A DNA stretch of 64,000 nucleotides from Daucus carota subsp. sativus. Taxonomy: Eukaryota > Streptophyta > Magnoliopsida > Apiales > Apiaceae. The notes beneath the pieces were generated by a model. It was not told where the DNA came from and ran no database searches. It worked only from the letters and a program-made list of their open reading frames with translations. Numbering within the stretch: the stretch's first letter is position 1; each line of letters starts with the position of its first letter. Where the stretch lies: NCBI RefSeq assembly GCF_001625215.2, contig NC_030387.2, forward strand, positions 31,643,606-31,707,605, in the 5' to 3' direction. Shown here one piece after another: positions 46,400 through 58,046 of this stretch. Both the position numbers and the translations under genes were made by a program.

Positions 46400-47510
46400 A
46401 GCGCGAGAGACAGAAGAGACTAAAATGAGTATGAAATGGTCAGAAAATTCGTTATGAGAATGGAAAGTGTAAGGTATTTGAGAAGAGAAGTGGAGGGAAA
46501 TTTGAGGAAACGGTCATGAGACGTCAGAGAAATTTCTCAACAGCTACATGTTAGGAGAAGAAGTCTAGTAGCATTTGAGAAAACAAGTGTTTTTAGTGAG
46601 AATAGCAGCCTGGCCGGTTTTGTTTTCCTGATCTTGCCGGGTATTTTAATATTTTGTGCCTGATTTGCTGGGCTAAAATCGCGGTACAAGACAACAAGAA
46701 GAGACACTGCAGTTTCGTAGAGCTTGCATTCTTAGCCCACCTCTTAAGCTAGATTGCGCAATCACTCACATATTCTGGTGCTGCGAATGATAGCTAATGA
46801 TGATGCCAGCTAAACTAGTCTTAATACTATAATGATGCGCGAGAAGCATGCAATTCTGGAATTATTTGGAGGTTCGATCATCTAATTTACTTGTAATTTT
46901 CTTTGTAACTTGTATATTCAAAGACTTGCAAAATTATTCTCTTTTTTATTGAATTTTGGATTCTGGAGCACAATTCCATCCTTTTTTGCGAAGTAAATGA
47001 CAAGAAAGAACGCGAGGTTAAATCTTGGCATATGTTTCACAGTGAAGCATCGATGAGAACGAAGAAACTGTCAAGTAATATATCAGTACTCTTTAATTTC
47101 ACAAGTCCTGAAATTCGACTTCATTGTAAATAACAAGACCAGACATTTACATTAGATCTTTTCATTCCACAAAGAAAGCTGCAGAATTACATAGATACAA
47201 GAAACCATATAAGCTTGATCTGATTGAAAATTACCTTATACAAGAACCACCACTTTCTATGACGACATTCTACTATTGTCATCATACACGTACTGTCGCG
47301 ACTAAATAGGATGCTTCCTTTCAACATGTATATCCTCACTGTGCCTCTCTCAAGTCTCGACAACTCAGAAAGATATGTTTCACAGGGTCACTATATAGGA
47401 GGACCCGATATATCCAGTCAACTTGAAGAAAGTAGTTATATAACTGAACTCACCATATAAGTATGATATGTGTAATAAAGGTTTGCAGAGTGGCATGCAT
47501 CAGTAGGTTC
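46400..47510. other. intergenic DNA between CML and expansin
   Basis: It holds the distal promoter of the CML gene and, near 47510, the 3' region of the expansin gene. No other gene was recognised. Confidence 0.5.
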
Positions 47511-48526
47511 CTACCGGAATTGGGCACCAGTATAGGTCTGTCCAAAAGACCAGCCTGAAGGTGCGACATTATAGGACACTACGGTGCTGCCATCACTTGT
47601 GGTGACCCTAAAAGAGAGGCTCTGCCCATTGAGGTAGCTGTTGCTCTGCCAGTTCTGTCCCCAATTCCTTGACATTTGTTGCCATTGAGAGTTGGAACCC
47701 TTTATAGCCACTGAATTTACGTCTCCGGCTCCTCCAACATTTGTTATGAGGACCAGGTTGAAGTAGGAGTGACCGTTTATGGTGAACCTAATTCCTCCAC
47801 TTCTCATGCAGGGTACCCTATGAATGCATTAAATTTAATCAGCAGTTTAATTATGTAACAAATTTAGTCTTGATCACATAGTTGTTTAGTTACATATCCA
47901 AAAATCATGTAATACTACTCACCTTCTGTAAACAACAGGGACAATTCCAGCTCTGTATTGAGCAATGCGAAGAAAGACAGGCTCAGAGAGATCAAAGTGG
48001 TGGTTTGGTGGATCACACCAGCCGCCTGGTGGGCAGAAGTTTGTGGCGGTGACGGTGATTGTTCCACGGAGGCACCACTGTGGATCATTCACACAAGTGA
48101 TTTGAAAGCATGCTCCACAGCTTAAGCCATTGTTAAACAAGGCTGTGCTCAGTGCAGTTGTATCTGTCCCATATCCCTGGCTCATCAGGTTCCCATAACC
48201 ACATGCCCCACCTGTACAATAAAATATATCAGTTCAAGTTTTTCATTTTTCTAATAATTAAAAAACGCTCAGCACTCCACCTCGTTTTTTACATTATTTA
48301 CAGCAATGGAGATACCGTCAGAGCAAGAGGCCTTTAATTATCGTTTATCATTCGTAAAAACATAAATTGGTATTAGTAAGGAGGTGCATGTATTCATACC
48401 CATTGTCCCGGAAGCATCACCACCTCCATAAAAGGTAGCATGAGCATTTATCCAGCCCCCTCCACTATACCCTTCAGCAGACGAGATTATAATCGACAAA
48501 ATTCCGATAACGAAAATTACAGTCAT
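47511..48526 (-). CDS. alpha-expansin
   Basis: Three minus-strand exons: 48526-48400, 48211-47923, 47817-47511. They total 723 nt, 240 residues, with GT-AG borders and phase kept. Residues 1-19 ([19 protein letters not shown]) are a secretory signal peptide. Domain 1 (about 20-138) is the six-stranded barrel related to GH45: [20 protein letters not shown], the Cys series [18 protein letters not shown], and the HFD motif at 114-116. Domain 2 (about 145-240) is the carbohydrate-binding module with conserved Trp/Tyr ([14 protein letters not shown]). Alpha-expansins loosen cellulose-xyloglucan contacts at acid pH without hydrolysis and drive cell growth. The length is a little below the usual 245-260 because of a short leader. 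All conserved residues inspected are present. The subfamily member is not assigned. Confidence 0.94.
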
Positions 48527-51006
48527 CTTCACTGATCAAAACAACCTGCAGAAACCATAGTTAACCAATCTTAGTCACTGTTGCATACTGTGTGTGTGTG
48601 AATAAATGTTTGTAAAAAGAAACAGGGACAAGTACTAACAAAAGGGAGCTAGATTGAACTGCAGAGGAGTAGTAATGAAGAAATGAAGTGAGATTTGGAA
48701 GTGAATAAATAAAGGAATTTGATGAATGAGTTTCGGGTAGGGATGGATTCGAGGATCAATCAACATAAAAGCTAGGTGCCAACAATTTGCATGCATGGGA
48801 CCATTAAAATTTAATTTATAATGAGAAGTCATTTCTAGGTGTTTTTTGTTTTCTGAAATATTAGAAACACTCCATGTTAAGTTTTATGAAAATTGGGTAT
48901 TGAATTAAATAAGCCTCGTGGTTTTGTTACTCGAACAACCTCAGTCTCCATCTGAAGTTATTGAAATGACCGGTTTCACTGTTTCAATTCGTTATCGATT
49001 TTCCATCTGATACAGTACAACCGTTATTATTAATCTGAGTTGAACTATTTTTTTTGAAGTTGTAGCCAAAATCTTGAATGAACTTAAAGATCGTATGCCC
49101 TACCAGCTTCAACTGTTTAATTTGTGTATTTATCAGAGAATTAAAGCCTGTCCTGTAATGCAGACCAGACATTTGTTATGAACCATGATTCACAGACAAT
49201 CAATGTAGTTTGCTGGTATTTACCTAGACGGTAACTGAACCATAATGCACTCTGCTGTTTACTTGCAGGCTGCAGCTGTTTACATGTCTTATCATTAGGA
49301 TTGTCCCACATCGGTTGTGACAGACTTGGTCATAGCATATGAGACCGCCCATAGCGGGCAACTAGAAACTTTTAAAAAAAAACCTTGGAATGTGTTCTTA
49401 TATATATTGAATACGACTGATATTAACACTAATGAATTGGATTATTGGAATGTTTTTTTTTATCTATGATTTTTATTTTAAATAACAGTTAGCCCTCGTG
49501 ATCGCAAATCCTGGGTCCGTCAGTACTGCTACTATCCTCATGGATCACCCTAAAAAAAAATTGTGAACGATATACGATGACAAGAGTCGAATTTATGGGC
49601 AATGCTGCTTCGGGAAGTTGGACATTTGTCCTTCGAAGATGCGTGGATATGATTTCTCTCTATCTCTGAAAATGACCAATCAAGTAATATGTCGGTTAGA
49701 TTCACGCTTTAATATACAGATGTGTTTTTAGTTTTTTTCCGTTAATCTCCATGCATCTTATGAGTTGATGTGAGTATATTTTAATTTATAGTCTGCGGTG
49801 ATTATATAAATTTAGGTTTATAATAATACATTGCATTCTCTTCTGATCCTTGTTTCTCCCTAAAGATGAGTCGTAGCTTTCCTCACCGAAAACAATTGAA
49901 GACGAACACAGAACAAATATGACTCGGTTAATGAAGATTGAAGATGGAGACTGCACTCTGCAGTGGGAGAGTACATGTCATGTTGGTGCTGGTTTAGGCA
50001 TAACCAGCAACCATAATATAAGTATTTAATTATCATACGTACTACTACGAGCTCGATGCTCCTAAGTACGTACTCACTTAAGTTGGACCAGTACAAAGGA
50101 TTTTAACCGAATGCAAGGGGAATGATTATGTACTTTGAACTCTGTTGATAAATGTTCAAAAAAAAGTTATGATTTATGAATTCCTAATTATTATTTGTTG
50201 TCAAGTCTTAATCTTTATTGTTATATAGGTCAATTAGCAACATGTTAAGAGCAGCTAGTTTGATTACTTGCAGATCAGAAGGGGGATCTCACTGGACTAT
50301 CTTTTCCATATAAAGTGGACCATGAACCATTAAAATGGCAACCACCAGTAGGGACATAATAAACAGTTAACCACAAGAGGCACATGGGAATATAAATACT
50401 GATTTAAGAGGCTAAACATTTGAACCATTGCATGTTTTGAGATCATTATCTCATCAGACTTCCTGACAATGAGTTACCCGTTTTGGGACCAAATCGACAA
50501 CTTGGGATACATATCAGACTCCGACCTGAACAACTGAGAAGATGAGATAAGTTATCGATAAGTTAGATGTCAGAATTGACCTTTAACTAGCTTTGCTACA
50601 CCAAAATTTCCCATACCACTCGAAAACTAATGTATGTATTTGCCAATTTTGACCAAATCTTAGCTTTCCTTACCTGACTGGTAAGATGCAAGTAAGAGGT
50701 GACAATTTGGACTTGGTTTCTATATTATGATATTTTGATCTGCATTTTTGTTATGTATTCTGTTATAGCCTCATTGGCCATTGCGTACCCGTATAGGCAG
50801 ATTGATAAATGCGAGCAATGATCATTAACTCTACCGTTGAGCAGTTGTATAATGTTTAGTCATTCAACTGCTCGAATATTTCAGTGTTTTCCCTCAAAGT
50901 ACATAATAGTTACTCAATGTTTATTGCTCAATTCTCTATCTAAGTTGTTAACATGTCCTCTACAATCTTAAAACATGTTACTAAAATCAGAGCCAAAAAT
51001 GGGTAA
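48527..51006. other. expansin upstream region and intergenic DNA
   Basis: A short (GT)n tract lies at about 48589-48600, and a possible 5' untranslated intron acceptor (complement of CTGCAGAAACC) near 48547. At about 49303-49365 is a TE-like fragment, TTGTCCCACATCGGTTGTG, with ACCGCCCATAGCGGGCAACT; it resembles dispersed plant repeats but has no defined ends. No gene was recognised. Confidence 0.4.
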
Positions 51007-51722
51007 GAGCAAGTCCAACAGTGACCTAGTTGGAGCCCTAAATATAATATAAAAAATTATGTCCTAGTAGTTTAGTAGTTTAGGACATATCCCTTCAACT
51101 CAATCAATGTGCCTTATTTTCACTATATGTTTAATAACTTATTATTAAAAGTTCACTTTCATCATTAAAAATAATATAAAGTAGAGAGAGAAAGAGAGTG
51201 TTGGTAGAAATTTATTATAAAAATAGGGTTTGAATGGGTTGTCCTAGTGATAAGCAAGTCCAACAGTGTCTTAGTAGAAGCCCTGTATATATTATAAAAT
51301 ATGATGTCCTAGTGATTTAGGACACTATACACATACATCTATTCCAACAATATGCCTTATCTTCATGTCTTAATATTAAAATAATAATATATTTGAATAC
51401 AACTATATATAAGCCAAGTATGAAAAGGTGTGAAAAGAGAGAGAAAGTGAATATTTTATAGATTAAAATGGTTTAGGACAAGTGTGGTAGTGCCTTATAA
51501 ATAAGGCACATGTAGTGTTTCCTAGTGTTTTAAGGCACCACTAGGACACTGTTGGATTACATCTTTATCTCAAATGTCTTAAATTTTAACTTAGGACACC
51601 ATTACAGGGCACTGTTGGACTTGCTCTAAGGCATCACTAGGACATTGTTGGAGCAACCCATGTTATCAAATGCCCTAAATTTTGACTAAGGACATGATAT
51701 AAAGCTTATCTTGGACTTGCTC
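51007..51722. mobile_element. Tourist-like MITE, GAGCAAGTCC family (outer copy)
   Basis: The left end GAGCAAGTCCAACAGTG and the right end GGACTTGCTC are inverse complements, flanked by TAA on both sides (51004-51006 and 51723-51725). Its interior is interrupted by a second copy of the same family at about 51253-51626. Shared words are GTCCTAGT, TAGGACA and TTAGGAC. It is distantly related to the GAGCATCTC pair at 27145-27882. Confidence 0.7.
51253..51626. mobile_element. Tourist-like MITE nested in its own relative
   Basis: It starts GCAAGTCCAACAGTGTC (two bases shorter than the outer copy) after TAA. It ends CACTGTTGGACTTGCTC before TAA, with the outer element's sequence resuming on both sides. 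The interior matches the outer copy only moderately, so the two are different subfamily members. Confidence 0.65.
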
Positions 51723-51725
51723 TAA

Positions 51726-52792
51726 GGAATCGGCTTATTAGTCATATAATTAATTTTGTATCATATAATAAGCTGATTTATTAGAGCCTGTTTGTCCCGG
51801 CTTTAAGCCGGGACTTTAAGCTTTATCCAACTTTAAACTGAAAAATGTTTGTTTGTGTAATAAGTTAGAAGTTTGCTTAAAGTCAGAGATAAGCTAGAAG
51901 CTGACTTAAACTCAGAAGTTAGTTTGAGATACTTTATTCAGTGACTTAATTTTGTTGAACTTTTTTTTTTTGATAAAAATTACCCCTAAGTCATAAGTTA
52001 CCCTTAACTAATATATCTAGTTTGGGATGGAGGAAGTATTCAAGACATGCCACCCAAATTTTTTTTGCTAATGGTTTTAGTGTTGGAGATGCTCTTACAA
52101 AAATAATATTTTCGGAAAACTAAGAAAACGGTAAAGCTTCAATTGGGGACTAAGAAACTAAAGCCCAACAGATGCTTATACTTTCTGATATATGAAAGGT
52201 CCAAACTGCATGTTTCAATTCATTATAATGTATAATGTTTAGTTCAAAGCATCAACTAGATTCCGAACATATGATAGGAGCAGGTAAAACCATGCTACTA
52301 ATTCACATTCTGCAATGCAGATCTCAGTTCAAGGGCATCTATGAGAGTCCAGAGCTTTTTTTTTCTACGTAGAACTGAGTGTCATATAATAAGCTGATTC
52401 TAACTAATAAATCAAAAATCAGGCAAAAAAAGCTTACCAAACACGGCAAATGACTCCTCAAAGAACTTGTAAAGAATCTATGGCCAACAAAAAATGTATC
52501 AAGCTATATAACAAGAATGATTTACGATATATTTATTTTGGTTCTGCTGCTATAACTTACCTTCCTGTTCCAATATGAACAAGGTATTTCACGTCAAAGT
52601 CTGAAAATTATCCAAAAGCATCATTCCTTGCAATAGTTATATACCAAATAGCAGTCAGATGAACATCTTGTAGTTAACGAGTTGAGGCAACAACATAATC
52701 TCAAATGTTATAAATAATAATCAGGTATCCCAAACTAGCTAGATAATATAAGGGAGCTGAAGTGTTATTAACTGATAGGCCAGCTCTGTTTC
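51726..52792. other. intergenic DNA, no gene seen
   Basis: AT-rich. A TTTAAGCCGGGACTTTAAGC-type block at about 51793-51900 and a Stowaway-like right end GGGATGGAGGAAGTA at 52024-52038 suggest transposon debris. No exon was recognised. Confidence 0.4.
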
Positions 52793-53109
52793 TTAAAAAC
52801 GGCTATTAGACCAAACTCTGACAACTCCGTAAGTGTATCCACTAAATAGTGTGCTTCCATCAGCACTCCATTTCAAACTTGTGCAGTAGATATCCTGTGC
52901 ATGATAAGTCCAACATAAGGGAAAAAACACCTTAAACCAGCAATATATGACCACAGAACACATTAAAATTAGCAGATGATAAAATAACAAAGGGTACAGA
53001 ATACTCAACCACTATGTTACTACAATTGGCATGCTAATTACGATGAAATTATAGCAACATGTTACTCTTACATCCCTTTAGAAGGTCACGACAAGACGAC
53101 AATTTTTAC

Positions 53110-53473
53110 GGGTTTTATATCAAAAAGCCCACCGTTTTCGTAAAAAACTGTCAAGTGACTATCCGATCGCCACCGGAACTCATTTTAGCCACTAGAATCA
53201 CTATATTAAATCTTGAAAAATAATTAACACAAAACTTAATGGAATCCTAATCAGCAAATGATGTGTGAGCCACATGGATTACAAAAAGAACTAGAAAAGA
53301 AGATTCAGAGAAATACAAAAAAAATTGTAGTTAACTTTCTCATTAATATTTTTTCAAGATTTTACGGAGTGATATATATAGTGATTATAGTGGCTTAACT
53401 GAGTCCTCGTGGAGCCCGGGTAGTCACTTGATAGTTTTTGATGAGAATGGTGGGCACTTTGATATAATACACC
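53110..53473. mobile_element. MULE-type MITE (364 bp) in the RACK1 pseudogene intron
   Basis: A perfect 9-bp duplication AATTTTTAC flanks it (53101-53109 and 53474-53482). The terminal inverted repeats extend over 50 bp with few mismatches: left GGGTTTTATATCAAAAAGCC, then AACTGTCAAGTGACTA; inverse right GGTGTATTATATCAAAGTGC, then AACTATCAAGTGACTA. There is no coding capacity. Confidence 0.85.
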
Positions 53474-54199
53474 AATTTTTACATATATATTTATGCCTCC
53501 AAATGTGTCATTCTATATAATGTGATGCAAATTGCACAATCATTCACATACTGTATATAAGAAGTTGAAGCCCAACAACTCAGTCGTACTAACAGTGAAC
53601 TAAAACACCTAGCAGAAACTACAGAATTAGCATAAAATATAACTCACTAGATATACGAGAATATAGTACTATAACTAAACAACATCATGCCACTAAATTA
53701 AATGATTATTTAGCACAAGAGCAATAGAAGTACTACACTAACTTCTAATAAGCAAGAAAAAGCATTCATTAAACATATTCTTGATTGCTCATGTTCATGT
53801 ATGCACTTGCAAATAATTTATATGCAACTTGATATGTAATTATGTATAAACATCAACTATGTCACTGACTGTTATACAAAAATGAAGTGCAAGTAGAAAT
53901 ATCCATATTGCACATCCTTGCACTAAACATACAGGACCAATTATTTCCATACACCAACTTCAAAGGCTAAACTATACTTCAGTATAATCCTAACCAATTC
54001 TTTAAAAAAAAAAAAAAAAATTACCCTCAACTACACATATTCAATAAACAACTCCCAAAACCCAAAGGGCCAAGGGAAAGGGGCTAAATGGCTCATATAA
54101 ATTTAACACTTCCCCGCACTTGAAAGCCTGCCTGGCAGGGATAAGAAGTGAATCACCAACCTACTAGCGCACAAACTTATAAGGGAGCCACAGCAAAGT

Positions 54200-54440
54200 T
54201 GTCCATTTCAATTGTGAGAATATAGGGTATAAGACGGGTTTTATCACCAGGCCTCTCCTAAACCAAACTATATTTAACCAAACTTTAAACACAATTGTGA
54301 GAATATTGGGTATACGAATGGTTTTATCACCAGAACCAACCTCTCTTAAACCAAATTTTGATGCCATGCTAGATGACTAACTCTTCAAAGATATGCTCTC
54401 TTAAACCAGACTTTAAATCTATGTTAGACGACTTACTCTC
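54200..54440. repeat. partial tandem repeats in the pseudogene intron
   Basis: ATTGTGAGAATAT-GGGTATA, with GGTTTTATCACCAG and CTCTTAAACCAAA units, recurs two to three times with divergence between 54215 and 54415. It is of unknown origin, possibly debris of a dispersed retroelement. Confidence 0.5.
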
Positions 54441-55136
54441 CCAGTACCATACTCCATACTTCCCCTTTTGGTTGGAAGGAATGAAACTGAAAGGAAAGAT
54501 ATAGAACTTGTTCCATCTTTTTGGGTAAGTATTCATAGTTTTTAGTTTCCATTCTGCTATAATTCAAACCAGAGCTCAAACTCGCCAATTTGACCATCCT
54601 CCTGACTCCTAAGTCACTTTTCTTAACAAACCTCATTATAGAATATGTGCACTATTTCAAAATTCACACTCTTCCCTTTTGTAGATCATACAAATTTAAA
54701 ATTTACTAAAGATTATATATCTTTGATTTAGAGCAGAGGTTTTTCACAGCACATGATGCAAAACATGATGGCATTGTAAGGCGGATCATAACATCAATGT
54801 GGCTTAATTGAACTTATAATTGTATAAAAACATAGAACTAATAATAATTAACAGCGCACGTATAAAAATAGGCAGAAACAAGGAGGTCGATTAGACCTTA
54901 TTCTTGCCAGCATTGGCCTGAGTAGCATTGCCCTCAGCAGCAATCCTCAAATCAACAACCCTCATATCAGCTTCTTTCCCTCATCCAAATCCCACAAGAG
55001 AATAGCACCGTCTTTGCCACCGCTAGCACGGAGCGAACCATCAGGAGAAACCGCAACGGTATCAACATAGCCATTATTACCGATAAGAGTCTGTGTGAGC
55101 CCTGAGTATGTTCTTGAGTGTCACTGACTCCGCCAT

Positions 55137-57832
55137 TTTTTAGGGTTTATGCATGAAGAATTAGAGAAAAGAAAAAAAAAAAAAAAAAACCTTTGCGAAT
55201 TAGGGATACTGTAGTTGATTCGTTGCCATGTTATCTGCGAGTCCTGTATAGTGATTACTCTTCTCCTTTGGTTTTAACGGTATGCTTCGGTTCTTTATAA
55301 CATATACTCAGGGGTACTTTGGTTGGAAAGAGGGCTGAGGTTGGAACGAGTAATCGGATGGTATGAGATTGAGGTATTATTTTTAATATCACGTTAAATG
55401 CTGGAATGAGTATATCTAATTTAAATATTTTTAAATGATTAATTATAATTAATTTAAACATATTCTTGAAATAAATTTTTTATATATATTTGAGTCTTCA
55501 ACTTCATTTGGTACTAATAATTTGAATTTAATGACAATAAATAAAAATAAGACAAACAAAGTTGATTTCTCAAACCTATGTTTCATACCCACCTCCTCCT
55601 TTGGATATGAAAATCTCTACCTGGTAGGTTTGAGGTATGGGTTTGAAGTAAAAGAAAATCTAACCAAACACCAGGTATGAGTTTGGAATAAATGAAACTC
55701 ATACCTAATATCAGAAAGGGGTGAACCGAGCGACCCCTCGGTTCGGTTCAGTTTCTACCTAAAACCGTTAACGAACCGTGTATTTCGGTTCGGTTTTTAG
55801 GTAGAAACCGTAATCGAACCGTTTCAGTTAACTGTTGGTCGGTTTCGGGTTTTTTCAGTTTTTATATGATTAGAAACTAGTATACAAATTTAATATTATT
55901 ATTAATTTTAGAAAAATATTTATATACTTATAATATCAATTTCTCTTAATAAACTATATAATTAATATATTGTAGCACATATATATATAATATGTTATAT
56001 ATAATAATATATAATAAATGTTATATTTTTATTATATATCATATAAACGGTTCGGGTTTTTGGTTTGGTTTTAAGGGTAAAACCGTAACCGTTACCAAAC
56101 TTTTATGTCGGTTCGGTTCGGTTGCGGTTTTTTCCGATTTTTGTTGGTTACGGGTTTTTTCGATTTGGTTTTTCAGTTCGGTTTCAGTTTTTTGATTTTT
56201 TTTGCTCACCACTACATACTAATGTAAGGGTTTTTCAGTATTTTATTAATATTTATCTTTGTATCTGAGATAAGTAATTTTTAACTGTTGAAATTTTTTG
56301 TGCATGCAGTGTTATCATTATTATGAAACAATAGTCACGAAAATCCTCCATTTTAAATAAAAAATAGTTGTTAGTCTATATCCACAAGACACATTAAAAA
56401 AATCTGTAGTGATAAAATAACTGATTTTCAATCCATTACCGTCACATTTAAATTTGCAAAGTTTCAATGTCACTGATAATAATAAATTACTTGCAATCAA
56501 GTGAAAAGAATTTTCTTCGTCCCATTTTACATGTGTTTTTTAGAAAAATTAATTTTTAAAATATTCTCGAAATATAATTTTTCTTGAAATTGACTTAAAC
56601 ACATCAAATGATGACTTGATTTTTCTTTAAGAAATCGCATGAGAAAACTACCGAACAGTCACAACATAAAAATATCAAAATCCTTCATAAAAAATATTGA
56701 ATGTTTTTGGGTTTAAGGCTAGAATCCACTTTTATGTTTTCTACCAAAATTATCGAACATATTGCACATTTGGACTTGAGTTTTTGATCTCTTTATAATG
56801 TTTGAATTTGACTTTGAATTTTTTTTGAAAGTGTTACGATTTTTCACTAAAATATTTATGTCTGATATGACTTGTCTGTTTTACAAACGAATAACATTGA
56901 ATCAAAATTTCACATCTTTCTTTCTATATTTGACACGTCAACACCGGTATAATACTTTGTAACATGAACACTATATCTTCTTGCATCTAAATCGGATCAC
57001 TTCAACTTATTCGTCTTTGAAGTTTCAACATATTAATGAATTTCTGGATTATCTATTATTGTCTACTTATCCTGTTTTCTGAATTCCATGTTTTATATAG
57101 CCTACTATTCTGTTTCTGGATTCCGTGTTTTATCTAATATTATTTGATGTTTTATACATGTGTTGAGTCCAATTTCATGATTTGTTCCATCTTGCTAGAC
57201 AACATTGACCTCCTCTACAGTTAAATGGAATTGTTGAGAAATAATATGTCTATATACATTGTATATACATTGATATTGATAGAGAGAATGCAAAATAATA
57301 AGAGTGAAAAAAACAAAAAATGCTTACTAATAAACTACGATAATGACACACCTTCATATGTATGGAAAAATCTATGACGTCCGGCAATTGAAAATAGAGA
57401 AAATATACTTACTAGTTGCACAAATTTTAAAATATATATAAATTGGTAGCTTGCTATATTATAAATAACATATATTGTAAACAGAATATTTATATCCAAG
57501 CCTATTTCAACATTTCAAAATTATTAAAAAATTTATGCAAAAATATATTACGAATATAGACCCACTTTTTTTTTGAAATAAAATAGACCCACTTATATGA
57601 CTTATTTCAATTAGTAATTTAAAAAAAAATATTCAACTAAAGAACACTACTACCTAACTAAACACGAAAACTCTAAAGAATAAATATTAAAAAAAATGTA
57701 TTTATAACCTCAACTCGAGGTAATCTACAGTACTTGTTCAACCTCAGCCCACCTCTCTTCCTTTTTTTTTTTTTTTTTTTTGACAGAAGCCCACCTCTCT
57801 TTCTGTATAAAACATGTTTGGCGATTTTTTAC
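55137..57832. other. spacer between RACK1 pseudogene and RACK1 gene
   Basis: No gene was recognised. A repeat rich in CGGTTCGGTTT/AAACCG words spans about 55718-56208. It opens AGGGGTGAACCG and closes TTTTGCTCACCACT, which resembles a dispersed non-autonomous DNA element with GGGGTGAGC-type ends. A T18-like homopolymer lies at 57763-57781. The rest is AT-rich. Confidence 0.4.
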
Positions 57833-57947
57833 TGGGCCAATTGTCTGAGATTAATGACAATATACATTGGGCCTTGGAAGTTAATACCACGCAGCCCACA
57901 ACACTCGCACCTATTCCGAAGAAAACCCTAAATGCCCTATATATAAA
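57833..57947 (+). promoter_or_regulatory. RACK1 promoter: site II motifs, telo-box and TATA box
   Basis: TGGGCC occurs at 57833-57838 and 57868-57873, and GCCCA (inverse site II core) at 57894-57898. Telo-box AAACCCTAA lies at 57923-57931, and TATATATAAA at 57938-57947. A second AAACCCTAA sits just before the ATG (58036-58044). Site II elements (TCP-bound) together with telo-boxes are the known signature of plant ribosomal-protein and translation genes. That fits RACK1 as a ribosome-associated protein made in growing cells. Confidence 0.8.
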
Positions 57948-58046
57948 CCCTCCTATAAATCAATTCCCCTCTTCACTATCTCCTCTCCAGCCTCCTCATC
58001 TCTCTACACAAGCCTCCCCTCTCGCCTCGCTTAACAAACCCTAAAA

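Larger units (their letters stand above)
52793..55136 (-). pseudogene. RACK1 pseudogene with intron, internally deleted
   Basis: Minus-strand remnants in RACK1 order. Exon 1 (55136-54897) opens [16 protein letters not shown], then jumps out of frame to a segment equivalent to GHNGYV of the intact gene ([20 protein letters not shown], then [16 protein letters not shown]). It jumps again to [20 protein letters not shown]. Exon 2 (52894-52793) encodes [20 protein letters not shown], then [10 protein letters not shown] and a stop. Compared with the intact copy, about residues 17-192 and 229-268 are gone, removing most WD repeats, and the first junction shifts the frame. The exon border (AATAAG then GT; CACAG then GATATC) is kept at the homologous place, so this is a DNA-level duplicate, not a retrocopy. 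The intron grew to about 2 kb and carries a MULE-type MITE. Confidence 0.88.
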
